The notes: a model not told the origin generated them from the letters alone. 64,000 bases of DNA from Cyanobium sp. Cruz-8D1 (GCF_024345975.1 NZ_JAGQCD010000011.1:43973-107972); one strand, 5' to 3'; shown: positions 9,704 to 19,413, counted from the first letter of the stretch. A program made the numbers and translations.

Positions 9704-10861
9704 TTGGAACTCTTCTTTTCTCAGATCCTCGATGGCCTGAGCATCGGATCCGTGCTGCTGCTTGCAGCCACGGGGTTGGCCATTGTTTTCGGCTTGATGG
9801 GCGTCATCAATCTCGCCCACGGCGAGTTCATGATGCTCGGGGCCTACGTGACCTACGTGGTGCAGTCGGCCTTCAAGCCCATGGGTGGTGTGATTTTCGA
9901 ACTGTACTTTCCGGTCTCACTGGTTCTGGCCTTCCTTGTGACGGCACTGGTCGGGGTGCTGCTGGAGAGAACGTTGATCAGGCAGCTCTACGGCCGCCCG
10001 CTTGAAACACTGCTGGCCACGTGGGGGGTCAGCCTGATTCTCATCCAACTGATACGGAGTGTCTCAACCGCGATGATGCTCGGCATCATTGTCGGCGTTG
10101 TGATTGGTTTCTTTCTATCCAAACTACTCGGGGCCAAGTTCTCGGAGAAGCCCTTTTTCACCTATCTCAATGGACTCGGCTGGGCCATCGCCATCGGCCT
10201 TGGTCTGATCGCCGTCAACGTCTTTGATCAGATTCGGCCGCTGTCCAAGGCCTGGTTCGGACCCCGCAACATTGATGTCACCGCGCCCAAGTGGCTACAG
10301 GGAAGCTGGGGAGCGATCGGCGGTATCGAGCTTCCTGGTCTGCGCATCTTCATCATTCTCCTGTCGGCCCTGTTGCTGCTCGCCACCTTCTGGTTCCTCA
10401 ACAAGAGCGTCTGGGGTCTGCGCATCCGTGCCGTCACCCAGAACCGCCAGATGAGCAATTGCCTCGGCATTCCCACCGACCGCGTCGACAGCATCACCTT
10501 CGGCATCGGTTCCGGACTGGCCGGGGTGGCTGGGTGTGCCATCACCCTGCTGGGATCGGTGGGCCCGAACCTTGGTGCGGCCTACATCGTTTCCTGCTTC
10601 ATGGTGATCGTTCTTGGTGGTGTGGGCAATCTGCTGGGCACCGTGCTGGCCTCGCTGCTGCTGGGCATCATCCAGTCGGTGATCGGTTCTGGCACGTTGT
10701 TGACAATCTTCCCGGACATGCCCTTAGCGGCGAAAGGGGTGATCGAGTTCTTCGCCACCACGAGCATGTCCCTGGTGCTGGTGTTCATCTTCATCATCGT
10801 CTTCCTTCAGTTCCGCCCCAACGGCATGTTCCCCCAGAAGGGTCGCTCGGTCGATGCCTGA
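9704..10861 (+). CDS. urtB: Urea ABC transporter, permease UrtB
   Basis: Inner-membrane permease of the urea transporter, LivH-like, 385 residues with many hydrophobic segments. The N-terminus (ELFFSQILDGLSIGSVLLLAA) and GLMGVINLAHGEFMMLGAY are family hallmarks. The only start that keeps the full N-terminus is a TTG at 9704; no ATG or convincing ribosome-binding site lies nearby, which may lower its translation relative to urtA. The gap to urtA is 139 bases and contains the two hairpins. Confidence 0.95.
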   Translation: MELFFSQILDGLSIGSVLLLAATGLAIVFGLMGVINLAHGEFMMLGAYVTYVVQSAFKPMGGVIFELYFPVSLVLAFLVTALVGVLLERTLIRQLYGRPLETLLATWGVSLILIQLIRSVSTAMMLGIIVGVVIGFFLSKLLGAKFSEKPFFTYLNGLGWAIAIGLGLIAVNVFDQIRPLSKAWFGPRNIDVTAPKWLQGSWGAIGGIELPGLRIFIILLSALLLLATFWFLNKSVWGLRIRAVTQNRQMSNCLGIPTDRVDSITFGIGSGLAGVAGCAITLLGSVGPNLGAAYIVSCFMVIVLGGVGNLLGTVLASLLLGIIQSVIGSGTLLTIFPDMPLAAKGVIEFFATTSMSLVLVFIFIIVFLQFRPNGMFPQKGRSVDA

Positions 10862-10921
10862 CCCGCTGATTTCAACCCTGCGCAGATTCCCGTTCCATCT
10901 CCCCACCAGGAGGTCCTACCT

Positions 10922-12028
10922 GTGAAACTCTTCCAACGACTTGTCCCCTGGATTCTGCTGGCGATCGCCCTGTTCATCCTTCCAGCGGCGCTCGACGACT
11001 TCCGCCTCAACCTCTTCGGCCGCTACTTCGCGCTGTCGATCACGGCGCTGGCGATCGACCTGATCTGGGGCTACACCGGTCTGCTGAGCCTGGGGCAGGG
11101 GATCTTCTTTGCACTGGGGGGCTACGCGGTGGCCATGAACCTGATGCTCAACACCAAGAGCCTGGCGGGTGGCAATGGCATCCCCAAGTTCTTTGAGAAT
11201 TATGGTGTTGCCCAGCTTCCTTTCTTCTGGCAGCCCTTCTGGTCGCCGCTGTTCACCCTGATTGCGCTCTGGGTGATTCCTGCGGCGGTGGCGGGTGTGG
11301 TGGGTTGGTTGATCTTCAGAAATCGCATCAAGGGGGTGTATTTCTCGATCATCACCCAGGCGGCGCTGATGGTTTTCTTCCACTTCTTCAACGGCCAGCA
11401 GAAACTCTTCGACGGTACCAATGGCCTCAAAACCAGCACCACCGAGCTGTTCGGCCAACTGGTGGGTTCGCCTGACATGCAGGTCTGGTTTTACCGCCTC
11501 ACGGTGCTGCTACTGCCCCTGGCCTTCCTGGTCTGTCGCTACTTCACCAGTGGTCGCTTCGGTGATGCCCTGATCGCCATCCGTGACGACGAAAGCCGAC
11601 TTCGCTTCGCCGGATTCAACCCCGTTCCCTTCAAAACCATCGTCTTTCTGGTGGCAGGGGCCCTGTGCGGGATCTCCGGTGCTCTCTACACCGTCCAGTC
11701 CGGCATCGTCTCGCCCCAGTACATGTCGATCTCCTTCTCGATCGAGATGGTGATCTGGGTGGCCGTGGGTGGTCGTGGCACCCTGGTCGGTCCGATCATC
11801 GGAGCCACCGTGGTGAACTACCTGCGCAGCCTGGTGAGCGAAGCCCTGCCGGAGGCCTGGCTGTTCGTGCAGGGGGCCCTGTTCATCTTCGTGGTGGTTC
11901 TGATGCCCGACGGCATCTACGGCTGGATCACCAAAGGCGGCTTCCGCACCTTTCTGGCCGCCTTCGGCATCGCCAAGAAGTCCAATACCTACCCCCAGCT
12001 GGACAAGGAGGCCATTCCGGTGGATTAG
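10922..12028 (+). CDS. urtC: Urea ABC transporter, permease UrtC
   Basis: Second inner-membrane permease of the urea transporter (LivM-like), 368 residues. It begins with GTG at 10922, supported by a strong AGGAGG at 10908-10913. Family features include LSLGQGIFFALGGYAVAMNL and the GALYTVQSGIVSPQYMSI segment near residue 255. It sits 60 bases after urtB and pairs with it to form the translocation channel. Confidence 0.95.
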   Translation: MKLFQRLVPWILLAIALFILPAALDDFRLNLFGRYFALSITALAIDLIWGYTGLLSLGQGIFFALGGYAVAMNLMLNTKSLAGGNGIPKFFENYGVAQLPFFWQPFWSPLFTLIALWVIPAAVAGVVGWLIFRNRIKGVYFSIITQAALMVFFHFFNGQQKLFDGTNGLKTSTTELFGQLVGSPDMQVWFYRLTVLLLPLAFLVCRYFTSGRFGDALIAIRDDESRLRFAGFNPVPFKTIVFLVAGALCGISGALYTVQSGIVSPQYMSISFSIEMVIWVAVGGRGTLVGPIIGATVVNYLRSLVSEALPEAWLFVQGALFIFVVVLMPDGIYGWITKGGFRTFLAAFGIAKKSNTYPQLDKEAIPVD

Positions 12029-12094
12029 TCCTCCAGAGGACCCATCCTGGCTGATCTGCTGTGACTGTGTTTCGATTTCGCACCCTTCCAATCC

Positions 12095-12841
12095 ATGTCA
12101 GAACCTCTCCTCGAGCTCAATGACGTCAGCGTGAGTTTCGACGGCTTCTATGCCCTCACGGACCTCAGCCTGAAGCTCTATAAGGGTGAACTCAAGTCCA
12201 TCATCGGCCCCAACGGTGCTGGCAAGACCACCTTTCTGGATGTGATCACTGGCAAGGTGCGTCCCACGAAGGGGACGGTGTCCTTCAAGGGGAAGTCGCT
12301 GCTGGGCGTCTCCGAGCAGAAGATCTCCCGCAATGGCATCGGCCGCAAGTTCCAGACCCCGCGGGTGTTTGAGAATCTCACCGTGCTGCGCAACCTGGAG
12401 CTGTCCGCCTCGCCGGAGAAAAACGCCTTCAGCCTGCTGGGCTCCAGCCTGCCCCAGTCCTCGAAGGATGAGGTGCATCGCATCATGAATTACGTCGGCC
12501 TGACGCCGTTTGCCACCGTCAAGGCCGGCTCCCTCTCCCACGGCCAGAAGCAGTGGCTGGCCATCGCCTCCCTCGTGGCCCAGGCCCCGGAAGTGCTGCT
12601 GCTCGATGAACCCGTCGCCGGCCTCACTGACGAGGAAACCCTGCGCACGGCCGAGCTGATCAAGTCCCTGGCCGGCGACCACACCGTGGTGGTGATCGAG
12701 CACGACATGGAGTTCATCCGCGACCTGGGTTTCGACGTCACCGTGTTGCACCAGGGACAGGTGCTTACGCAGGGGCCTCTGGAGAAGGTTAAATCCGACC
12801 CGCGGGTGATTGAGGTCTACCTGGGGCCGCCCGAACAGTAA
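12095..12841 (+). CDS. urtD: Urea ABC transporter, ATP-binding subunit UrtD
   Basis: Cytoplasmic ATPase of the urea transporter (LivG type), 248 residues. Walker A is GPNGAGKTT near residue 37, the signature region is LSHGQKQWLAIA, and Walker B is LLLDEPVAGL followed by the IEHDM switch His. It is 66 bases downstream of urtC and 29 bases upstream of its partner urtE. Confidence 0.96.
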   Translation: MSEPLLELNDVSVSFDGFYALTDLSLKLYKGELKSIIGPNGAGKTTFLDVITGKVRPTKGTVSFKGKSLLGVSEQKISRNGIGRKFQTPRVFENLTVLRNLELSASPEKNAFSLLGSSLPQSSKDEVHRIMNYVGLTPFATVKAGSLSHGQKQWLAIASLVAQAPEVLLLDEPVAGLTDEETLRTAELIKSLAGDHTVVVIEHDMEFIRDLGFDVTVLHQGQVLTQGPLEKVKSDPRVIEVYLGPPEQ

Positions 12842-12870
12842 TCGCTTCTTGACCATCACCCACCGACCCC

Positions 12871-13596
12871 ATGTCCTCCACCAGCGCCCAACCCCTGCTC
12901 CAGGTCTCCGACCTGAATGTGTATTACGGAGAAAGCCATATTCTCCGCAACGTCGACCTTTCCATCGACGAAGGCAAGATGGTCTGCCTGATCGGCCGTA
13001 ATGGCGTCGGCAAAACCACCTTCCTCAAAACCGTCATCGGCCTGCTGCAGCAGCGATCGGGAACCATCCATTACCAGGATGACCAGCTCACCACCCAGCC
13101 GCCCTACAAGCGGGCCAGGGCGGGCATCGGTTATGTGTCCCAAGGCCGGGACATCATTCCCCAGGTGACCGTCAAGGAAAATCTGCTGCTCGGCATGGAG
13201 GCCTTGCCTGGGGGTCTTGAGAAGAACCGCCACATTGATCCACTGATCTTCGATCTGTTCCCGATCCTCGAGAAGTTCCTGAAGCGCAAAGGGGGCGACC
13301 TCAGTGGCGGTCAGCAACAACAGCTGGCCATTGCCCGCGCCCTGCTGGGCAAGCCCAAGCTGTTGCTCCTGGATGAACCCACCGAAGGCATTCAGCCCTC
13401 GATCATCCTCGACATCGAGCATGCGGTGCAGCGGATCATGAAGGAAACCGGCATCAGCGTGTTGCTGGTGGAGCAGCACCTGCACTTCGTGCGCCAGTCC
13501 GACTTCTATTACGCCATGCAGCGCGGCGGCATCGTCTCCAGTGGCCAGACCGACAAGCTCTCCGATGACGTGATCAAGGAATTCCTCACCGTCTGA
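12871..13596 (+). CDS. urtE: Urea ABC transporter, ATP-binding subunit UrtE
   Basis: Second ATPase of the urea transporter (LivF type), 241 residues. Walker A GRNGVGKTT near residue 47, signature LSGGQQQQLAIARAL, Walker B LLLDEPTEGIQPS, and the switch His in VEQHLHF are all present. It ends the urtABCDE operon; a strong GC-rich hairpin follows the stop codon. Confidence 0.96.
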   Translation: MSSTSAQPLLQVSDLNVYYGESHILRNVDLSIDEGKMVCLIGRNGVGKTTFLKTVIGLLQQRSGTIHYQDDQLTTQPPYKRARAGIGYVSQGRDIIPQVTVKENLLLGMEALPGGLEKNRHIDPLIFDLFPILEKFLKRKGGDLSGGQQQQLAIARALLGKPKLLLLDEPTEGIQPSIILDIEHAVQRIMKETGISVLLVEQHLHFVRQSDFYYAMQRGGIVSSGQTDKLSDDVIKEFLTV

Positions 13597-13612
13597 GGCA
13601 CTTTTGCTCTCC

Positions 13613-13640
13613 CCGGCCGCCACCATCGGGTGGCGGCCGG
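13613..13640. terminator. Hairpin between urtE and fmdB
   Basis: A perfect 12-bp inverted repeat (CCGGCCGCCACC / GGTGGCGGCCGG) with a 4-base loop lies in the 49-base gap between the convergent urtE and fmdB-like genes. It has no clear T-run on the plus side, but its position and stability suggest a bidirectional transcription stop. Confidence 0.6.
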
Positions 13641-13645
13641 CGGCC

Positions 13646-13918
13646 TCAGCAGCCGCGATTGAGCATCCAGGGACGGGTGCCGCTCTCCTTGAGCCGCTGC
13701 TTGCCAGCCACTTCCTTGGTTTCCTTGCGCACCAGGCGCGGTCCGGATTGTTCCTGCTTCAGCCTGAGCGGGCCGCTGAGCGACATCACAGGCGTGAAGA
13801 CCCGGACCCCTTCCGCGGTGCAGGACGGGCAGTTGGTCTCCGTTTGGCGCTCATCAATGCTGCGCCAGACTTCGTAGTTCTCGCAGCCATTGCTGCAGCT
13901 GTATTCGTAGACAGGCAT
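13646..13918 (-). CDS. fmdB: FmdB-family zinc-ribbon protein
   Basis: A 90-residue protein that begins MPVYEYSC at the ATG at 13918; upstream in-frame codons are unrelated to the family and were excluded. It has a zinc-ribbon with Cys pairs CSNGC and CPSC, as in FmdB regulatory-type proteins commonly found next to formamidase genes. The C-terminal half is basic and likely flexible. It lies 87 bases after fmdA on the same strand, so it is probably co-transcribed. Its exact role (regulation or assembly) is not known. Confidence 0.85.
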   Translation of the reverse strand: MPVYEYSCSNGCENYEVWRSIDERQTETNCPSCTAEGVRVFTPVMSLSGPLRLKQEQSGPRLVRKETKEVAGKQRLKESGTRPWMLNRGC

Positions 13919-14005
13919 GGTGCGAACGGGGAGAGAAATGAAAGCGGAGCGGTGGCACAAAAGAAAAGGGGCCTGACGTTCAGGCCCCCGCATTCCACTG
14001 GCTGA

Positions 14006-15211
14006 TCAGCAGGGGAGAATGTCCTGATCGAAGATCGAGGTGGGGATCGCCAGGGTGCAGCAGGCGTTGGGGATGTCAACAATGCCGCTGATCCTGCCTT
14101 CCACCGGCGCACAACTCAGCAGCAGGTAAGCCTGCTCGCCGGTGTAGCCGAACTTCTTGAGGTACTCGATGGCGTTGAGGCAGGCACGCCGGTAGGCGAT
14201 GTGCACGTCCATGTAGTACTGCTTACCTTCGAATTCATCGACGGAGATGCCTTCGAACACCAGGTAGTCGGAGTAGTGGGGTTCCACCGGGCTGGTCTTG
14301 AACATGGGGTTGACCATCCCATACTTCGCCATGCCGCCCTTGATGATCTCCACATGGAGATCGAGGTAACCGGACATCTCGATGGCGCCGCAGAAGGAGA
14401 TCTCCCCATCCCCCTGGGAGAAGTGGATGTCACCCATCGAGAGCTTGGCGCCTTCAACATAGACGGGGAAGTAGATCCGCGTGCCCTTGGTGAGGTTCTT
14501 GATGTCGCAGTTGCCGCCGTGCTCCCTGGGCGGCACAGTACGGGCCGCTTCGTTGGCCACCCGCTCGAACTCGCTGGAGGGGAGGGTGCCGAGGATGGCG
14601 CTGTTGGGGTTGGGCAGGGCCGCCAGCACCGGCTCGCTGCCGGAGAGGCCGGCGCCGTAGGTGCGGCGGTCGGGGGCGGTCTGCACCAGTTCCGTCTCGC
14701 GTCGGTTCCACTCATTGAGCAGCTCCTGGGAAGGGGCGCAGCCGATCAGACCCGGGTGGGTGATGCCCGCGAAGCGCACACCGGGAATGTGGCGGGAGGA
14801 GGTGTAGATGCCTTCCAGATCCCAGATCGCCTTGGCGGCCTTGGGGTAGTGATCGGTGAGGAAGCCACCACCGTTCTCCTTGGCAAAGATACCGGTGAAA
14901 CCCCATTCGTCCCCCTGCAGGGCACCGACATCAAGAATGTCGACCACAAGGATGTCTCCGGGCTGGGCCCCGTTGACCCAGATCGGGCCACTCAGGACGT
15001 GGACAACCTCAAGATTGACATCTTCGATGTCCTTGGGGTCGTCATTGTTCTTGATCTGGCCATCGGTCCAGTCCTTGCATTCGATCCGGAACACATCACC
15101 AGGATTCACCGAGGCCACAGCCGGGATGTCGGGGTGCCAACGGTTGTGACCGGGCATGTCCTGCTGATCCATCGGCTTGGTGAGATCGACGGAGAAGAGT
15201 GTTTTTGGCAT
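14006..15211 (-). CDS. fmdA: Formamidase (acetamidase/formamidase family)
   Basis: Hydrolyses formamide to formate and ammonium in the cytoplasm, feeding the same ammonium pool as urease. The 401-residue length is close to characterised FmdA. The ATG at 15211 (MPKTLFSVDLTKP) is the family start; ten extra residues from 15241 look non-native. Family segments include MPGHNRWHPDIP, GDILVVDILDV, HPGLIGCAPSQELL and EHGGNCDIKNL. A possible NtcA site lies upstream. Together with urt and ure, this makes the region a dedicated urea/formamide nitrogen island. Confidence 0.93.
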   Translation of the reverse strand: MPKTLFSVDLTKPMDQQDMPGHNRWHPDIPAVASVNPGDVFRIECKDWTDGQIKNNDDPKDIEDVNLEVVHVLSGPIWVNGAQPGDILVVDILDVGALQGDEWGFTGIFAKENGGGFLTDHYPKAAKAIWDLEGIYTSSRHIPGVRFAGITHPGLIGCAPSQELLNEWNRRETELVQTAPDRRTYGAGLSGSEPVLAALPNPNSAILGTLPSSEFERVANEAARTVPPREHGGNCDIKNLTKGTRIYFPVYVEGAKLSMGDIHFSQGDGEISFCGAIEMSGYLDLHVEIIKGGMAKYGMVNPMFKTSPVEPHYSDYLVFEGISVDEFEGKQYYMDVHIAYRRACLNAIEYLKKFGYTGEQAYLLLSCAPVEGRISGIVDIPNACCTLAIPTSIFDQDILPC

Positions 15212-15244
15212 CGAGAAACCGAGGCGCAATGTCCTCTCCATCCA

Positions 15245-15281
15245 AAAGGATGACCTGCGGCTCGAAAGTGCCTATTGCTAC
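15245..15281 (-). promoter_or_regulatory. Possible NtcA-type promoter of fmdA
   Basis: Read on the minus strand, GTA-N8-CAC at 15281-15268 is one base off the NtcA consensus. A TTGGAT lies 22 bases downstream where a TA-N3-T -10 element is expected, also with one mismatch. The distance to the fmdA ATG is about 60 bases. Two mismatches make this weaker than the urtA promoter. Confidence 0.33.
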
Positions 15282-15375
15282 CGAATGTCGGCAGCCCAGG
15301 AGCTGCCTATGGGATTGAAATAGGAATGATTATCAAGGCTGACCAAGACTTCATGCTGCTTGTCCATCAGAGCAA

Positions 15376-15870
15376 TCAGGTGTCATCGAAATCACCTTTG
15401 CGGCACAGATTGTCTTTCAGTCGTGAGACCCAGCCACTGGGTTCAAGCGTTCCAGTCTTTTCCGTCCGGCCATCATAATGGAACAGGAACTGCCAGCGAT
15501 CCTTGACTGGGAATGTTCTCTTCGCATTGAGATCACTGATCGGATCACCGTAGATATTGTCATAGGATTGCCAGCCCGACTCTCCCTTGATGCTGCAGAT
15601 CACCGTGACTTCATACATCTGACCCTTGGCCCCATCGGCCTCTGTTGTGATCGTCACAACACCCTTGTGCAGGCCATTGGCGATGCCTGGGGTGAAGGCT
15701 CTGACGAGCTCCACGCGGCTTCCATCAACACTGACCAGCAGGTCGCCCGGCTTGGCGTTCTGGATGGCCACCTCCTTGGACGTGGCGCCACAGCCGGCCA
15801 GGGCCACGCCCAGACAGGCCAGCCATCCCGCCAGGTGCTTCCGGGACCGGCCCCCCACAGCGTCGGACAA
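15376..15870 (-). CDS. Hypothetical lipoprotein
   Basis: A 164-residue protein with a basic N-terminus, a hydrophobic stretch, and a lipobox LAGC with Cys27, so it should be exported and lipid-anchored. The mature part is hydrophilic with no motif I recognise. It lies 27 bases after the pabC-like gene on the same strand and could be the last gene of that transcript, although its function need not be related. Confidence 0.7.
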   Translation of the reverse strand: MSDAVGGRSRKHLAGWLACLGVALAGCGATSKEVAIQNAKPGDLLVSVDGSRVELVRAFTPGIANGLHKGVVTITTEADGAKGQMYEVTVICSIKGESGWQSYDNIYGDPISDLNAKRTFPVKDRWQFLFHYDGRTEKTGTLEPSGWVSRLKDNLCRKGDFDDT

Positions 15871-15897
15871 GGTGGATAGATCGACTCTGGGGCCAAC

Positions 15898-16770
15898 CTA
15901 TGACGACGCCAGCAGCCGCTCCCACAGGCCCTCGATCCCGCTCGGCGGGGGCAGATCATGGCCCTCGCAGCGGCGGATCGGCCGGTAGCCCAGGCTGTTG
16001 ATCAGCAGGGCCCCCTCGCTGGCCAGCAGGTCGGCGACGGCGACGTCGCCCTCCCGCGCCAACCCCAGGGCCAGGCCCCGGCCCCGCATCACCCCCGGCA
16101 GGCAGCCGCTGGCCAGGGGCGGTGTGATCCACTCGCCGTTGAGGCGCACGAGCAGGTTGGCGCTGGTGCCGCAGCAGAGGTCGCCGCCACCTCCCAGCAG
16201 CAGGGCATCGTCGGCGCCGGCGGCCCGGGCCTCCCGCCGGGCCTGGATGGCGCCGGCGTAGGCGAAGGTCTTGCAGCGGCCCACCAGGCTGTCGGGGTTG
16301 CGGCGCTCCAGACCGCTGACGATCACCGCCACCGGCGCGCTGGGGCGCGTCCAGGGGCTCAGCTGCAACCAGAAGCGCGGCCGCCCCTGGGGTTCGCCCG
16401 ACCCCGGCAGGGCAAGGCCCCGCCCGGCGCCGCTCCCCCGGCTCCAGTTGAGCCGCAGGGCGCCATCGCCGCGGAGACCGCTGCGGGCCACGGCCTCCGC
16501 CAGCAGCGGCAGCACCCGATCGGCGCCGGGGGGAGGTTCCATACCCAGACTGGCGGCCGAGGCCTGCCAGCGCGCCAGGTGCTCCGCCAGCAGCCGGGGG
16601 CGCCCCGCCTGGACCAGCACCGTCTCAAACAAGCCATCGGCCAGCAGCAGGCCCCGGTCGCTCAGGGGCAGACTGAGGTGGTCCGGGTCGCCCCAGGTTC
16701 CTTCCGGCGCTGGCGCATCGATCCAGGCGATGGCCCTGGGGCCCGGGCCGCTGGCGCCGCCGCCGCTCAT
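15898..16770 (-). CDS. pabC: Aminotransferase class IV, probable 4-amino-4-deoxychorismate lyase
   Basis: A fold-type IV PLP enzyme of 290 residues. The expected PLP lysine is Lys167 in GRCKTFAYA, and the C-terminal TSANLLV and SGCLPGVMRG stretches match the family's cofactor-phosphate and substrate regions. It overlaps pabB by 4 bases (ATGA), so the most likely reaction is aminodeoxychorismate to p-aminobenzoate plus pyruvate for folate synthesis. A D-amino-acid or branched-chain aminotransferase is less likely given this coupling. Confidence 0.85.
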   Translation of the reverse strand: MSGGGASGPGPRAIAWIDAPAPEGTWGDPDHLSLPLSDRGLLLADGLFETVLVQAGRPRLLAEHLARWQASAASLGMEPPPGADRVLPLLAEAVARSGLRGDGALRLNWSRGSGAGRGLALPGSGEPQGRPRFWLQLSPWTRPSAPVAVIVSGLERRNPDSLVGRCKTFAYAGAIQARREARAAGADDALLLGGGGDLCCGTSANLLVRLNGEWITPPLASGCLPGVMRGRGLALGLAREGDVAVADLLASEGALLINSLGYRPIRRCEGHDLPPPSGIEGLWERLLASS

Positions 16771-18083
16771 ACCAGGGCCTCCAGCAGCGGTTCGATCTTC
16801 CAGCCCATCTCCCGGGCCTCCCCCGCCGGGTCGGAGTCGGCGACGATGCCGCCGCCGGCATGCAGCCGCAGGCGACGGCCCTTCTGCAACAGGGTGCGGA
16901 TGAGGATGCTGCTGTCGAAGCCGCCATCGGCCTCGAGGTGAAACAGGGAGCCGCAGTAGGGGCCCCGCGGCACCGGCTCGAGCCGGTTGAGGCGCCGGCA
17001 GGCGCGCACCTTGGGGGCGCCGGTGATCGAGCCCCCCGGCCAGCAGGCCCGCAGCAGGTCCACCAGGCCGCGGCCGGCGGCGAGCCGGCCCATCACCACC
17101 GAGGTGAGGTGATGCACATGGGCGTAGCTCTCCAGCCCCAGCAGCTGGGGCACGTGCACCGACCCGGGCACACAGACCCGGCCCAGGTCGTTGCGCAGCA
17201 GGTCGACGATCATCACGTTCTCGGCTCGGTCCTTGGGGTCGCAGATCAGGGCGGCGGCACTGGCGGCATCGGCGTCGGGGTCGCCGTGGCGCGGCCGGGT
17301 GCCCTTGATCGGCCGCGTCTCCACCCGCCCATCGGGGTGCAGGCGCAGGAAGCGCTCAGGGGAGGCCGAGATCACGGCCTCCTCGCCGGCGATCGCCAGG
17401 CCCGCGAAGGGGGCCGGCCCGTGCCGGACCAGGCGGCTATAGAGCGTCAGCGGATCGGCCCGCGCTGGCCGCAAGCTCTCGCAGCAGGCCGTGAGGTTGG
17501 CCTGAAACAGATCACCGGCGGCGATCCACTGCCGCAGGATCCGCACCTGCCCGGCGTAGTCCTCCGGGGAGGTGTGCCAGCGCCAGTCGCCCGGCGCGAT
17601 GCCGGCCCCATCGGCCGGGCACTCCCCAGTCGCAGTCACCGCCGCGACCGTGGCCGGATCCTCCAGCAAGCGCACCATGGCCGCCAACCGGGCGGGGTCG
17701 CGGCCCTCGAGCCAGAGCCGCTGCTCGCCCCGATCGAAATGGATCAGGGGGTCGTGGCGGGCCGCCCACAAGCTGGCCATGTCGGAGAGCTGCCAGTGGT
17801 CGGAAGGCTCCACCCAGGCCCCGGCCTCGTAACCGAGCCAGCCCAGCCACGGCCCCCCCTGGCGCTCCAGGTCCGCCAGGACGGCGAAGGGATCGCCCGC
17901 CCCTGGGGTGCCCGGCAGGCCCCGGCAGACCACCCGGGCCACCGGATCCACCCCAAGCACGCCGCGGCTGCCGAGGCGGCTGCCGTCGCCATCGAGCAGC
18001 ACCAGCCCGTCCTGGCCGAAGCGCGCCGCCAGCACCCGGGCCAGGGAGCGGGGCTCCAGCCACGGAAGCGGCACGCTCTTCAA
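16767..18083 (-). CDS. pabB: Aminodeoxychorismate synthase component I
   Basis: A 438-residue chorismate-binding enzyme that aminates chorismate to 4-amino-4-deoxychorismate. The [11 protein letters not shown] segment contains the PIKGT lysine typical of PabB rather than the PIAGT of anthranilate synthase. [23 protein letters not shown] and the C-terminal [16 protein letters not shown] segment are family hallmarks. It overlaps queC upstream and pabC downstream by 4 bases each, forming a tightly coupled queC-pabB-pabC unit. The glutamine amidotransferase partner PabA is not in the window. Confidence 0.93.
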   Translation of the reverse strand: MKSVPLPWLEPRSLARVLAARFGQDGLVLLDGDGSRLGSRGVLGVDPVARVVCRGLPGTPGAGDPFAVLADLERQGGPWLGWLGYEAGAWVEPSDHWQLSDMASLWAARHDPLIHFDRGEQRLWLEGRDPARLAAMVRLLEDPATVAAVTATGECPADGAGIAPGDWRWHTSPEDYAGQVRILRQWIAAGDLFQANLTACCESLRPARADPLTLYSRLVRHGPAPFAGLAIAGEEAVISASPERFLRLHPDGRVETRPIKGTRPRHGDPDADAASAAALICDPKDRAENVMIVDLLRNDLGRVCVPGSVHVPQLLGLESYAHVHHLTSVVMGRLAAGRGLVDLLRACWPGGSITGAPKVRACRRLNRLEPVPRGPYCGSLFHLEADGGFDSSILIRTLLQKGRRLRLHAGGGIVADSDPAGEAREMGWKIEPLLEALV

Positions 18084-18820
18084 CGGGCGGCTCCGGCGCG
18101 GATGGCAGCACTGGCCAGATCGGCCCGGCCGGCGGCGACCAGGGCGGCATCACGGATGCGGCAGCTGTCGCAGCGGCCGCAGGGGAGATCTTCGCCGCTG
18201 TAGCAGCTCCAGGTGGCCGCGATCGGCACCCCCAGTCGCAGCGCTTCGCGCACGATGGTGGTCTTGTCCCAGGCCACCAGCGGCGCCCAGAGGCGGGCCC
18301 CCTGGCCCTGGCGCCCCGCCTTGCTGGCCAGGTCGGCCAGGCTCTGGAAGGCGGCCAGATAATCGGGGCGGCAATCGGGATAGCCGGAGTAATCCACCGC
18401 ATTGACCCCGAGCACCAGGCTGCCGGCGCCACGGGCTTCGGCCAGGCTCAGTCCCAGGGCGATGAACACCGTGTTGCGTCCGGGCACGTAGGTGGTGGGG
18501 ATCACCCCCTCGACCACACCCCCATCGGGGACAGGGATGGCCGGATCGGTGAGGGCCGAGCCGCCCCAGGCCGCCAGGTTCACGGCGATCACATGGTGCT
18601 CCTCGAGCGCCAGGGCGGCGGCCACCATGGCGGCGGCGGCGAGCTCGCGCCGGTGGCGCTGGCCGTAATCAAAGGAGAGGCCGATCACCCGGTGGCCAGC
18701 CTCGATCGCCAGGGCGGCGGCGGTGGCCGAGTCGAGGCCGCCCGAGAGCAGGGCAATCGCTAAAGGCGTCGGAGAGGGGGGAGTGCGCGTGATGGGCCGT
18801 TGGGCGCAAGGTGTCCCCAT
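18080..18820 (-). CDS. queC: 7-cyano-7-deazaguanine synthase
   Basis: ATP-dependent enzyme that converts 7-carboxy-7-deazaguanine to preQ0 on the way to queuosine. The [11 protein letters not shown]-loop near residue 28, [15 protein letters not shown], and the zinc-binding tail [21 protein letters not shown] are diagnostic. The ATG at 18820 was chosen because more upstream starts would run into the divergent ecotin gene. queE lies 620 bases away on the same strand, beyond ecotin. Its stop overlaps the pabB start. Confidence 0.95.
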   Translation of the reverse strand: MGTPCAQRPITRTPPSPTPLAIALLSGGLDSATAAALAIEAGHRVIGLSFDYGQRHRRELAAAAMVAAALALEEHHVIAVNLAAWGGSALTDPAIPVPDGGVVEGVIPTTYVPGRNTVFIALGLSLAEARGAGSLVLGVNAVDYSGYPDCRPDYLAAFQSLADLASKAGRQGQGARLWAPLVAWDKTTIVREALRLGVPIAATWSCYSGEDLPCGRCDSCRIRDAALVAAGRADLASAAIRAGAAR

Positions 18821-18863
18821 TGTGGAAGCGGCCGGAGGGGGCGGAAGATGCCATCGTGATTCC

Positions 18864-19412
18864 ATGAGGATCCCCATGGCCCACCCCCTGCGCCGCGCCC
18901 GCCTGACGGCGGCCACCGCCAGCGTCATCATCACCCTGGCGGGACTGGGGGCTCCGGCCCTGGCCATCCCCCGGCTGGATCTCAAGCCCTACCCACCAGC
19001 GGCCGCCGGCCAGACCCGCTGGGTGATCCAGTTGCCCGGCGTGCTGCCGCCCGGCGCCGATCCGCGCCTCTCCCCCCACCCGAGCGACTGGCGGGTGCAG
19101 CTGATCCCCGGCCGGGAGGTGGAGGCCGACTGCAACCAGCAGGCCTTCCGCGGCCGCTTCCGCGCCAGCAAACGCAAGGATCTCGGCGTCAGCGTCTACA
19201 CCGTGAGCGATGTGGGCCCGATGGTGACCACCCGGATGGCCTGCCCCCCCGGCCAGGCCAAGCGCACCGTGTTCGTGCCCATGGGCAGCAGGCCCTTCGT
19301 GGTGCCTTACGACGCCAGCCGGCCGATCGTGGTGTACACCCCCAAGGATCTGCAGCTGCGCTGGCGGCTGTGGAAGGCGGAGAAGGTGCAGCAGCCGGCC
19401 CAGGCCCTCTGA
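18864..19412 (+). CDS. eco: Ecotin-family serine protease inhibitor, secreted
   Basis: A 182-residue protein with a signal peptide ending near ALA at residue 34. The mature part matches ecotin along its length: [15 protein letters not shown], the EVEADCN segment, TRMACP, and the C-terminal [21 protein letters not shown]. Ecotin dimers inhibit chymotrypsin-fold serine proteases in the periplasm. The two cysteines of its disulfide (Cys90, Cys127) are present. The predicted reactive-site P1 residue is Arg124 (E. coli ecotin has Met), suggesting a preference for trypsin-like targets. It sits inside the que gene pair, pointing the other way. Confidence 0.88.
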   Translation: MRIPMAHPLRRARLTAATASVIITLAGLGAPALAIPRLDLKPYPPAAAGQTRWVIQLPGVLPPGADPRLSPHPSDWRVQLIPGREVEADCNQQAFRGRFRASKRKDLGVSVYTVSDVGPMVTTRMACPPGQAKRTVFVPMGSRPFVVPYDASRPIVVYTPKDLQLRWRLWKAEKVQQPAQAL

Positions 19413-19413
19413 G

